DNA from: Aplectana chamaeleonis
Taxonomy: Eukaryota > Nematoda > Chromadorea > Rhabditida > Cosmocercidae
DNA length: 64,000 nt
Reading direction: 5' to 3'
NCBI GenBank assembly: GCA_029168955.1
Contig: JAPDOI010000022.1
Span: forward strand, 744,001-808,000
Shown: positions 46,801 to 59,573 of the stretch, in pieces
Layout: every line of letters begins with the position of its first letter
Numbering within the stretch: the first letter of the stretch is position 1
Translations under genes and position numbers: made by a program
The notes under the pieces: model-generated
Seen by the model: only the letters and a program-made list of their open reading frames with translations
The model's database searches: none
Told to the model about the DNA's origin: nothing

Positions 46801-49800
46801 CACGCAGGGTATTTTCTCCCCTGAGCGACGGTGCAGCCGCAGACTGCATCGTCCAAATAGAGTTTAAACTGATTTCCACTCCCGAAATACCCGATACACG
46901 ACAGATTTAGCCTCCACGCACGGTATTTTCTCCCTGAGCGACGGTGCAGCCGCAGGCTGCATCGTCCAAATAAGTTTAAACTGATTTCCACTCCCGAAAT
47001 ACCCGATACACGACAGATTTAGCCTCCACGCAGAATTTTCTCCCCTGAGCGACGGTGCAGCCGCAGGCTGCATCGTCAAATAGAGTTTAAACTGATTTCC
47101 ACTCCCGAAATACCCGATACACGACAGATTTAGCCTCCACGCAGGGTATTTTCTCCCCTGAGCGGCGGTGCAGCCGCAGGCTGCATCGTCAAATAGAGTT
47201 TAAACTGATTTCCACTCCCGAAATACCCGATACACGACAGATTTAGCCTCCACGCAGGGATTTTCTCCCCTTAGCGGCGGTGCAGCCGCAGGCTGCATCG
47301 TCCAAATAGAGTTTAAACTGATTTCCACTCCCGAAATACCCGATACACGACAGATTTAGCCTCCACCCAGTATTTTCTCCCCTTAGCGGCGGTGCAGCCG
47401 CAGGCTGCATCGTCCAAATAGAGTTTAAACTGATTTCCACTCCCGAAATACCCGATACACGACAGATTTAGCCTCCACGCAGGTATTTTCTCCCCTGAGC
47501 GACGGTGCAGCCGCAGGCTGCATCGTCCAAATAGAGTTTAAACTGATTTCCACTCCCGAAATACCCGATACACGACAGATTTAGCCTCCACGCAGGATTT
47601 TCTCCCCTGAGCGGCGGTGCAGCCTGCAGGCTGCATCTTCCAAATAGAGTTTAAACTGCTTCCCCCTCGCGAAATACACGATCCACCACAGATTCAGGCT
47701 CCACGCACGGTATTTTCTCCCCTTAGCGGCGGTGCAGCCGCAGGCTGCATCGTCCAAATAGAGTTTAAACTGATTTCCACTCCCGAAATACCCGATAACG
47801 ACAGATTTAGCCTCCACGCAGGTATTTTCTCCTGAGCGACGGTGCAGCCGCAGGCTGCATCGTCCAAATAAGTTTAAACTGATTTCCACTCCCGAAATAC
47901 CCGATACGACAGATTTAGCCTCCACGCAGGGTATTTTCTCCCTTAGCGGCGGTGCAGCCGCAGGCTGCATCGTCCAAATAAGTTTAAACTGATTTCCACT
48001 CCCGAAATACCCGATACACGACAGATTTAGCCTCCACGCAGGGTATTTTCTCCCCTGAGCGGCGGTGCAGCCGCAGGCTGCATCGTCCCAAATAGAGTTT
48101 AAACTGATTTCCACTCCCGAAATACCCGACACGACAGATTTAGCCTCCACCCACGGTATTTTCTCCCCTTAGCGGCGGAGCAGCCGCAGGCTGCATCGTC
48201 CAAATAGAGTTTAAACTGATTTCCACTCCCGAAATACCCGATACACGACAGATTTAGCCTCCACGCAGGGGATTTTCTCCCCTGAGCGACGGTGCAGCCG
48301 CAGGCTGCATCGTCCAAATAGAGTTTAAACTGATTTCCACTCCCGAAATACCCGATACACGACAGATTTAGCCTCCACGCAGGGTATTTTCTCCCCTGAG
48401 TGACGGTGCAGCCGCAGGCTGCATCGTCCAAATAGAGCTTAAACTGATTTCCACTCCCGAAATACCCGATACACGACAGATTTAGCCTCCACGCAGGGTA
48501 TTTTCTCCCCTGAGCGGCGGTGCAGCCGCAGGCTGCATCGTCAAATAGAGTTTAAACTGATTTCCACTCCCGAAATACCCGATACACGACAGATTTAGCC
48601 TCCACGCAGGGTATTTTCTCCCCTTAGCGGCGGTGCAGCCGCAGGCTGCATCGTCCAAATAGAGTTTAAACTGATTTCCACTCCCGAAATACCCGATGCG
48701 ACAGATTTAGCCTCCACGCAGGTATTTTCTCCCCTGAGCGACGGTGCAGCCGCAGGCTGCATCGTCCAAATAGAGTTTAAACTGATTTCCACTCCCGAAA
48801 TACCCGATACACGACAGATTTAGCCTCCACGCAGGGATTTCCTCCCTGAGCGGCGGTGCAGCCGCAGGCTGCATCGTCCAAATAGAGTTTAAACTGATTT
48901 CCACTCCCGAAATACCCGACACGACAGATTTAGCCTCCACGCAGGGTATTTTCTCCCCTTAGCGACGGTGCAGCCGCAGGCTGCATCGTCAAATAAGTTT
49001 AAACTGATTTCCACTCCCGAAATACCCGATACACGACAGATTTAGCCTCCACGCAGAATTTTCTCCCCTGAGCGACGGTGCAGCCGCAGGCTGCATCGTC
49101 CAAATAGAGTTTAAACTGATTTCCACTCCCGAAATACCCGATACACGACAGATTTAGCCTCCACGCAGGTATTTTCTCCCCTGAGCGACGGTGCAGCCGC
49201 AGGCTGCATCGTCAAATAAGTTTAAACTGATTTCCACTCCCGAAATACCCGACACACGACAGATTTAGCCTCCACCCACGGTATTTTCTCCCTTAGCGGC
49301 GGTGCAGCCGCAGGCTGCATCGTCCAAATAGAGTTTAAACTGATTTCCACTCCCGAAATACCCGATACACGACAGATTTAGCCTCCACGCAGGGTATTTT
49401 CTCCCTGAGCGACGGTGCAGCCGCAGGCTGCATCGTCCAAATAGAGTTTAAACTGATTTCCACTCCCGAAATACCCGACACACGACAGATTTAGCCTCCA
49501 CGCAGGGTATTTTTCTCCCTGAGCGGCGGTGCAGCCGCAGGCTGCATCGTCCAAATAGAGTTTAAACTGATTTCCACTCCCGAAATACCCGATACACGAC
49601 AGATTTAGCCTCCACGCAGGGTATTTTCTCCCCTGAGCGACGGTGCAGCCGCAGGCTGCATCGTCCAAATAGAGTTTAAACTGATTTCCACTCCCGAAAT
49701 ACCCGATACACGACAGATTTAGCCTCCACGCAGGGTATTTTCTCCCTGAGCGGCGGTGCAGCCGCAGGCTGCATCGTCAAATAGAGTTTAAACTGATTTC

Positions 49801-52800
49801 CACTCCCGAAATACCCGACACGACAGATTTAGCCTCCACCCACGGTATTTTCTCCCTTAGCGGCGGTGCAGCCGCAGGCTGCATCGTCCAAATAGGATTT
49901 AAACTGATTTCCACTCCCGAAATACCCGATACGACAGATTTAGCCTCCACGCAGGATTTCCTCCCCTGAGCGGCGGTGCAGCCGCAGGCTGCATCGTCCA
50001 AATAGAGTTTAAACTGATTTCCACTCCCGAAATACCCGATACACGACAGATTTAGCCTCCACGCACGGTATTTTCTCCCTGAGCGGCGGTGCAGCCGCAG
50101 GCTGCATCGTCCAAATAGAGTTTAAACTGATTTCCACTCCCGAAATACCCGATACACGACAGATTTAGCCTCCACGCAGGGTATTTTCTCCCCTGAGCGA
50201 CGGTGCAGCCGCAGGCTGCATCGTCCAAATAAGTTTAAACTGATTTCCACTCCCGAAATACCCGATACACGACAGATTTAGCCTCCACGCAGGGTATTTC
50301 CTCCCTGAGCGGCGGTGCAGCCGCAGGCTGCATCGTCCAAATAGAGTTTAAACTGATTTCCACTCCCGAAATACCCGATACACGACAGATTTAGCCTCCA
50401 CGCAGGTATTTTCTCCCTGAGCGACGGTGCAGCCGCAGGCTGCATCGTCCAAATAGAGTTTAAACTGATTTCCACTCCCGAAATACCCGACACGACAGAT
50501 TTAGCCTCCACCCACGGTATTTTCTCCCCTTAGCGGCGGTGCAGCCTGCAGGCTGCATCGTCCAAATAGAGTTTAAACTGATTTCCACTCCCGAAATACC
50601 CGATACACGACAGATTTAGCCTCCACGCAGGTATTTTCTCCCCTGAGCGACGGTGCAGCCGCAGGCTGCATCGTCCAAATAAGTTTAAACTGATTTCCAC
50701 TCCCGAAATACCCGATACACGACAGATTTAGCCTCCACGCAGGGTATTTTCTCCCTGAGCGACGGTGCAGCCGCAGGCTGCATCGTCCAAATAAGTTTAA
50801 ACTGATTTCCACTCCCGAAATACCCGATACACGACAGATTTAGCCTCCACCCACGGTATTTTCTCCCCTTAGCGGCGGTGCAGCCTGCAGGCTGCATCGT
50901 CCAAATAGAGTTTAAACTGATTTCCACTCCCGAAATACCCGATACACGACAGATTTAGCCTCCACGCAGGGATTTTCTCCCCTGAGCGACGGTGCAGCCG
51001 CAGGCTGCATCGTCCAAATAGAGTTTAAACTGATTTCCACTCCCGAAATACCCGACACGACAGATTTAGCCTCCACGCACGGTATTTTCTCCCTGAGCGG
51101 CGGTGCAGCCGCAGGCTGCATCGTCCAAATAGAGTTTAAACTGATTTCCACTCCCGAAATACCCGATACACGACAGATTTAGCCTCCACGCAGGGTATTT
51201 TCTCCCCTGAGCGACGGTGCAGCCGCAGGCTGCATCGTCCAAATAAGTTTAAACTGATTTCCACTCCCGAAATACCCGATACACGACAGATTTAGCCTCC
51301 ACGCAGGATTTTCTCCCCTGAGCGACGGTGCAGCCGCAGGCTGCATCGTCAAATAGAGTTTAAACTGATTTCCACTCCCGAAATACCCGATACACGACAG
51401 ATTTAGCCTCCACCCACGGTATTTTCTCCCTTAGCGGCGGTGCAGCCGCAGGCTGCATCGTCAAATAAGTTTAAACTGATTTCCACTCCCGAAATACCCG
51501 ATACACGACAGATTTAGCCTCCACCCACGGTATTTTCTCCCTGAGCGACGGTGCAGCCGCAGGCTGCATCGTCCAAATAAGTTTAAACTGATTTCCACTC
51601 CCGAAATACCCGATACACGACAGATTTAGCCTCCACGCAGGGTATTTTCTCCCTGAGCGGCGGTGCAGCCGCAGGCTGCATCGTCCAAATAGAGTTTAAA
51701 CTGATTTCCACTCCCGAAATACCCGATACACGACAGATTTAGCCTCCACCCACGGTATTTTCTCCCATTAGCGGCGGTGCAGCCGCAGGCTGCATCGTCC
51801 AAATAGAGTTTAAACTGATTTCCACTCCCGAAATACCCGATACACGACAGATTTAGCCTCAACGCAGGGGATTTCCTCCCCTGAGCGGCGGTGCAGCCGC
51901 AGGCTGCATCGTCCAAATAGAGTTTAAACTGATTTCCACTCCCGAAATACCCGATACACGACAGATTTAGCCTCCACCCACGGTATTTCCTCCCCTGAGC
52001 GGCGGTGCAGCCGCAGGCTGCATCGTCCAAATAGAGTTTAAACTGATTTCCACTCCCCAAATACCCGATACACGACAGACTTAGCCCCAACGCAGGATTT
52101 TCTCCCTGAGCGACGGTGCAGCCGCAGGCTGCATCGTCCAAATAGAGTTTAAACTGATTTCCACTCCCGAAATACCCGATACACGACAGATTTAGCCTCC
52201 ACGCAGGGTATTTTCTCCCTGAGCGGCGGTGCAGCCGCAGGCTGCATCGTCAAATAGAGTTTAAACTGATTTCCACTCCCGAAATACCCGATACACGACA
52301 GATTTAGCCTCCACGCAGGTATTTTCTCCCCTGAGCGACGGTGCAGCCGCAGGCTGCATCGTCAAATAGAGTTTAAACTGATTTCCACTCCCGAAATACC
52401 CGATACACGACAGATTTAGCCTCCACCCACGGTATTTTCTCCCCTGACTGACGGGGCAGCCGCAGGCTGGATCGTCCAAATACAGTTTAAACTGATTTCC
52501 ACTCCCGAAATACCCGATCCACGACAGATTTAGCCTCCACGCAGGGTATTTTCACCCCTGAGCGACGGTGCAGCCGCAGACTGCATCGTCCAAATAGAGT
52601 TTAAACTGATTTCCACTCCCGAAATACCCGATACGACAGATTTAGCCTCCACGCACGGGATTTTCTCCCCTTAGCGGCGGTGCAGCCGCAGGCTGCATCG
52701 TCAAATAGAGTTTAAACTGATTTCCACTCCCGAAATTTCCGATACACGACAGATTTAGCCTCCACGCAGGGTATTTTCTCCCCTGAGTGACGGTGCAGCC

Positions 52801-55800
52801 GCAGGCTGCATCGTCCAAATAGAGTTTAAACTGATTTCCACTCCCGAAATACCCGACACATGACAGATTTAGCCTCCACCCACGGTATTTTCTCCCCTTA
52901 GCGGCGGGGCAGCCGCAGGCTGCATCGTCCAAATAGAGTTTAAACTGATTTCCACTCCCCAAATACCCCATACACCACAGATTTAGCCTCCACGCAGGGA
53001 TTTTCTCCCTGAGCGACGGTGCAGCCGCAGGCTGCATCGTCCAAATAAGTTTAAACTGATTTCCACTCCCGAAATACCCGACACACGACAGATTTAGCCT
53101 CCACCCACGGTATTTTCTCCCCTTAGCGGCGGTGCAGCCGCAGGCTGCATCGTCCAAATAGAGTTTAAACTGATTTCCACTCCGGAAATACCCGATACAC
53201 GACAGATTTAGCCTCCACCCAGGGTATTTTCTCCCCTGAGCGACGGTGCAGCCGCAGGCTGCATCGTCCAAATAGAGTTTAAACTGATTTCCACTCCGGA
53301 AATACCCGATACACGACAGATTTAGCCTCCACGCAGGATTTTCTCCCTGAGCGACGGTGCAGCCGCAGGCTGCATCGTCCCAAATAGAGTTTAAACTGAT
53401 TTCCACTCCCGAAATACCCGACACACGACAGATTTAGCCTCCACCCACGGTATTTTCTCCCCTTAGCGGCGGTGCAGCCGCAGGCTGCATCGTCCAAATA
53501 GAGTTTAAACTGATTTCCACTCCCGAAATACCCGATACACGACAGATTTAGCCTCCACGCAGGGTATTTTCTCCTGAGCGACGGTGCAGCCGCAGGCTGC
53601 ATCGTCCAAATAGAGTTTAAACTGATTTCCACTCCCGAAATACCCGATACACGACAGATTTAGCCTCCACGCAGAATTTTCTCCCCTGAGCGACGGTGCA
53701 GCCGCAGGCTGCATCGTCCAAATAGAGTTTAAACTGATTTCCACTCCCGAAATACCCGATACACGACAGATTTAGCCTCCACGCAGAGTATTTTCTCCCT
53801 GAGCGACGGTGCAGCCGCAGGCTGCATCGTCCAAATAAGTTTAAACTGATTTCCACTCCCGAAATACCCGATACACGACAGATTTAGCCTCCACGCAGGA
53901 TTTTCTCCCCTGAGCGACGGTGCAGCCTGCAGGCTGCATCGTCCAAATAGAGTTTAAACTGATTTCCACTCCCGAAATACCCGATACACGACAGATTTAG
54001 CCTCCACGCACGGTATTTTCTCCCCTGAGCGACGGTGCAGCCGCAGGCTGCATCGTCCAAATAAGTTTAAACTGATTTCCACTCCCGAAATACCCGATAC
54101 ACGACAGATTTAGCCTCCACGCACGGTATTTTCTCCCCTGAGCGACGGTGCAGCCGCAGGCTGCATCGTCCAAATAGAGTTTAAACTGATTTCCACTCCC
54201 GAAATACCCGATACACGACAGATTTAGCCTCCACGCAGGTATTTTCTCCCCTGAGCGACGGTGCAGCCTGCAGGCTGCATCGTCCAAATAAGTTTAAACT
54301 GATTTCCACTCCCGAAATACCCGACACACGACAGATTTAGCCTCCACCCACGGTATTTTCTCCCATTAGCGACGGTGCAGCCGCAGGCTGCATCGTCCAA
54401 ATAAGTTTAAACTGATTTCCACTCCCGAAATACCCGATACGACAGATTTAGCCTCCACGCACAGGATTTTCTCCCCTGAGCGGCGGTGCAGCCGCAGGCT
54501 GCATCGTCCAAATAAGGTTTAAACTGATTTCCACTCCCGAAATACCCGATACACGACAGATTTAGCCTCCACGCACGGTATTTTCTCCCTTAGCGGCGGT
54601 GCGGCCGCAGGCTGCATCGTCCAAATAGAGTTTAAACTGATTTCCACTCCCGAAATACCCGATACACGACAGATTTAGCCTCCACGCAGGGTATTTTCTC
54701 CCTGAGCGACGGTGCAGCCGCAGGCTGCATCGTCCAAATAAGTTTAAACTGATTTCCACTCCCGAAATACCCGACACACGACAGATTTAGCCTCCACCCA
54801 CGGTATTTTCTCCCTTAGCGGCGGTGCGAGCCGCAGGCTGCATCGTCCAAATAGAGTTTAAACTGATTTCCACTCCCGAAATACCCGATACGACAGATTT
54901 AGCCTCCACGCAGGGTGTTTTCTCCCCTGAGCGACGGTGCAGCCGCAGGCTGCATCGTCCAAATAAGTTTAAACTGATTTCCACTCCCGAAATACCCGAT
55001 ACACGACAGATTTAGCCTCAACGCAGGATATTTCCTCCCCTGAGCGGCGGTGCAGCCGCAGGCTGCATCGTCCAAATAGAGTTTAAACTGATTTCCACTC
55101 CCGAAATACCCGGTACACGACAGATTTAGCCTCCACCCAGGGTATTTTCTCCCCTGAGCGACGGTGCAGCCGCAGGCTGCATCGTCCAAATAGAGTTTAA
55201 ACTGATTTCCACTCCCGAAATACCCGACACACGACAGATTTAGCCTCCACCCACGGTATTTTCTCCCCTTAGCGGCGGTGCAGCCGCAGGCTGCATCGTC
55301 CAAATAGAGTTTAAACTGATTTCCACTCCCGAAATACCCGATACACGACAGATTTAGCCTCCACGCAGGGTATTTTCTCCTGAGCGACGGTGCAGCCGCA
55401 GGCTGCATCGTCCAAATAGAGTTTAAACTGATTTCCACTCCCGAAATACCCGATACACGACAGATTTAGCCTCCACGCAGGGTATTTTCTCCCCTGAGCG
55501 ACGGTGCAGCCGCAGGCTGCATCGTCAAATAGAGTTTAAACTGATTTCCACTCCCGAAATACCCGATACACGACAGATTTAGCCTCCACGCAGGGTATTT
55601 TCTCCCTGAGCGACGGTGCAGCCGCAGGCTGCATCGTCCAAATAGAGTTTAAACTGATTTCCACTCCCGAAATACCCGATACACGACAGATTTAGCCTCC
55701 ACCCACGGTATTTTCTCCCTGAGCGGCGGTGCAGCCGCAGGCTGCATCGTCCCAAATAGAGTTTAAACTGATTTCCACTCCCGAAATACCCGATACACGA

Positions 55801-58800
55801 CAGATTTAGCCTCCACGCAGGTATTTTCCTCCCTGAGCGGCGGTGCGGCCGCAGGCTGCATCGTCCAAATAAGTTTAAACTGATTTCCACTCCCGAAATA
55901 CCCGATACACGACAGATTTAGCCTCCACCCACGGTATTTTCTCCCTGAGCGGCGGTGCAGCCGCAGGCTGCATCGTCAAATAGAGTTTAAACTGATTTCC
56001 ACTCCCGAAATACCCGATACACGACAGATTTAGCCTCCACGCAGGGTATTTTCTCCCTGAGCGACGGTGCAGCCGCAGGCTGCATCGTCAAATAAGTTTA
56101 AACTGATTTCCACTCCCGAAATACCCGACACACGACAGATTTAGCCTCCACCCACGGTATTTTCTCCCTGAGCGGCGGTGCGGCCTGCAGGCTGCATCGT
56201 CCAAATAGAGTTTAAACTGATTTCCACTCCCGAAATACCCGATACACGACAGATTTAGCCTCCACGCACGGTATTTTCTCCCCTGAGCGGCGGTGCAGCC
56301 GCAGGCTGCATCGTCAAATAGAGTTTAAACTGATTTCCACTCCCGAAATACCCGATACACGACAGATTTAGCCTCCACGCAGGGGATTTTCTCCCCTGAG
56401 CGGCGGTGCAGCCTGCAGGCTGCATCGTCCAAATAAGTTTAAACTGATTTCCACTCCCGAAATACCCGATACACGACAGATTTAGCCTCCACGCAGGGTA
56501 TTTTCTCCCTTAGCGGCGGTGCAGCCGCAGGCTGCATCGTCCAAATAGAGTTTAAACTGATTTCCACTCCCGAAATACCCGATACACGACAGATTTAGCC
56601 TCCACGCAGGTATTTTCTCCCTGAGCGGCGGTGCAGCCGCAGGCTGCATCGTCAAATAGAGTTTAAACTGATTTCCACTCCCGAAATACCCGATACGACA
56701 GATTTAGCCTCCACGCAGGATTTCCTCCCCTGAGCGGCAGTGCAGCCGCAGGCTGCATCGTCCAAATAGAGTTTAAACTGATTTCCACTCCCGAAATACC
56801 CGACACACGACAGATTTAGCCTCCACCCACGGTATTTTCTCCCCTGAGCGGCGGTGCAGCCGCAGGCTGCATCGTCAAATAGAGTTTAAACTGATTTCCA
56901 CTCCCGAAATACCCGATACACGACAGATTTAGCCTCCACGCAGGGATTTTTCTCCCTGAGCGACGGTGCAGCCGCAGGCTGCATCGTCCAAATAAGTTTA
57001 AACTGATTTCCACTCCCGAAATACCCGACACACGACAGATTTAGCCTCCACCCACGGTATTTTCTCCCCTTAGCGGCGGTGCAGCCGCAGGCTGCATCGT
57101 CCAAATAGAGTTTAAACTGATTTCCACTCCCGAAATACCCGATACGACAGATTTAGCCTCCACGCAGGATTTCCTCCCTGAGCGGCGGTGCAGCCTGCAG
57201 GCTGCATCGTCCAAATAGAGTTTAAACTGATTTCCACTCCCGAAATACCCGATGCACGACAGATTTAGCCTCCACCCACGGTATTTTCTCCCCTGAGCGA
57301 CGGTGCAGCCGCAGGCTGCATCGTCCAAATAGAGATTTAAACTGATTTCCACTCCCGAAATACCCGATACACGACAGATTTAGCCTCCACGCACGGTATT
57401 TTCTCCCCTGAGCGGCGGTGCAGCCGCAGGCTGCATCGTCCAAATAGAGTTTAAACTGATTTCCACTCCCGAAATACCCGATACACGACAGATTTAGCCT
57501 CCACGCACGGTATTTTCTCCCCTTAGCGGCGGTGCGTGCAGCCGCAGGCTGCATCGTCCAAATAGAGTTTAAACTGATTTCCACTCCCGAAATACCCGAT
57601 ACACGACAGATTCAGGCTCCACGCAGTATTTTCTCCCCTGAGCGACGGTGCAGCCGCAGGCTGCATCGTCCAAATAGAGTTTAAACTGATTTCCACTCCC
57701 GAAATACCCGATACACGACAGATTTAGGCTCCACGCAGGGTATTTTCTCCCTGAGCGACGGTGCAGCCGCAGGCTGCATCGTCAAATAGAGTTTAAACTG
57801 ATTTCCACTCCCGAAATACCCGACACGACAGATTTAGCCTCCACCCACGGTATTTTCTCCCCTTAGCGGCGGTGCAGCCGCAGGCTGCATCGTCCAAATA
57901 GAGTTTAAACTGATTTCCCACTCCCGAAATACCCGATACACGACAGATTTAGCCTCCACGCAGGGTATTTTCTCCCCTGAGCGACAGTGCAGCCGCAGGC
58001 TGCATCGTCCAAATAGAGTTTAAACTGATTTCCACTCCCGAAATACCCGATACACGACAGATTTAGCCTCCACCCAGGTATTTTCTCCCCTGAGCGACGG
58101 TGCAGCCGCAGGCTGCATCGTCAAATAGAGTTTAAACTGATTTCCACTCCCGAAATACCCGATACACGACAGATTTAGCCTCCACCCAGGTATTTTCTCC
58201 CTGAGCGGCGGTGCAGCCTGCAGGCTGCATCGTCCAAATAGAGTTTAAACTGATTTCCACTCCCGAAATACCCGATAAACGACAGATTTAGCCTCCACGC
58301 ACGGTATTTTCTCCCTGAGCTTAGCGGCGGTGCAGCCGCAGGCTGCATCGTCCAAATAGAGTTTAAACTGATTTCCACTCCCGAAATACCCGACACACGA
58401 CAGATTTAGCCTCCACGCACGGTATTTTCTCCCTGAGCGGCGGTGCGGCCGCAGGCTGCATCGTCCAAATAGAGTTTAAACTGATTTCCACTCCCGAAAT
58501 ACCCGATACACGACAGATTTAGCCTCAACGCAGGGATTTTCTCCCTGAGCGGCGGTGCAACCGCAGGCTGCATCGTCAAATAGGTTTAAACTGATTTCCA
58601 CTCCCGAAATACCCGACACACGACAGATTTAGCCTCCACCCACGGTATTTTCTCCCCTTAGCGGCGGTGCAGCCTGCAGGCTGCATCGTCCAAATAGAGT
58701 TTAAACTGATTTCCACTCCCGAAATACCCGATACACGACAGATTTAGGCTCCACGCAGGATTTTCTCCCCTGAGCGACGGTGCAGCCTGCAGGCTGCATC

Positions 58801-59573
58801 GTCCAAATAAATTTAAACTGATTTCCACTCCCGAAATACCCGATACACGACAGATTTAGGCTCCACGCAGGGTATTTTCTCCCTGAGCGACGGTGCAGCC
58901 GCAGGCTGCATCGTCCAAATAGAGTTTAAACTGATTTCCACTCCCGAAATACCCGACACGACAGATTTAGCCTCCACCCACGGTATTTTCTCCCCTGAGC
59001 GGCGGTGCAGCCGCAGGCTGCATCGTCCAAATAGAGTTTAAACTGATTTCCACTCCCGAAATACCCGACACACGACAGATTTAGCCTCCACCACGGTATT
59101 ATTTTCTCCCTTAGCGGCGGTGGAGCCGCGAGGCTGCATCGTCAAATAGAGTTTAAACTGATTTCCACTCCCGAAATACCCGATATGCACGACAGATTTA
59201 GCCTCCACGCAGGGGATTTTTCTCCCTGAGCGGCGGTGCGGCCGCAGGCTGCATCGTCCAAATAGAGTTTAAACTGATTTCCACTCCCGAAATACCCGAC
59301 ACACGACAGATTTAGCCTCCACCGCACGGTATTTTTCTCCCTGAGCGGCGGTGCAGCCTGCAGGCTGCATCGTCCAAATAGAGTTTAAACTGATTTCCAC
59401 TCCCGAAATACCCGATGCACGACAGATTTAGCCTCCACGCAGGGTATTTTCTCCCCTGAGCGACGGTGGTAGCCGCAGGCTGCATCGTCCAAATAAGTTA
59501 AACTGATTTCCACTCCCGAAATACCCGATACACGACAGATTTAGCCTGCTGCATCGTCAAATAGAGTTTAAAC
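34881..59573. repeat. 114-bp satellite array, about 218 tandem copies
   Basis: Uninterrupted head-to-tail array. In pure stretches CAGATTTAGCC recurs every 114 bp (35401, 35515, 35629). Frequent 1-2-bp deletions give 111-113-bp units, so 24.7 kb holds about 218 units. One counted monomer is 52% G+C, higher than the surrounding sequence. Fixed landmarks are the inverted repeat GACGGTGCAGCC-GCA-GGCTGCATCGTC-type core, GTTTAAAC, and a GGGTATTTTCTCCCC segment. Recurrent variants: GATACACGAC/GACACACGAC/GATACGAC, CGCAGGG/CCCACGG/CCCAGGG, CTGAGCGACGG/TTAGCGGCGG, TCCAAATAG/TCAAATAG/TCCAAATAAG. The left border is abrupt in A+T-rich sequence. The last unit is truncated. The long open minus frames across it arise because 114 is 38 codons; I do not regard them as genes. 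Confidence 0.97.

Noticed and set aside
52642..53424. 260-codon repetitive protein gene on the minus strand
   Set aside because: Open only because the unit is 38 codons long without stops. Other frames are open too, starts are not ATG-based in a consistent way, and indels break the frame every few units.
34881..59573. CRISPR-like array
   Set aside because: The regular hairpin looks superficially like a CRISPR repeat, but the sequence between hairpins is the same in every unit, so there are no unique spacers, no cas genes, and the surroundings are eukaryotic transposons.
34881..59573. Centromeric satellite with a CENP-B box
   Set aside because: I looked for TTCG-4N-A-2N-CGGG on both strands of the monomer and did not find it. 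Nematode chromosomes of this kind are generally holocentric, so a point-centromere role is not supported.
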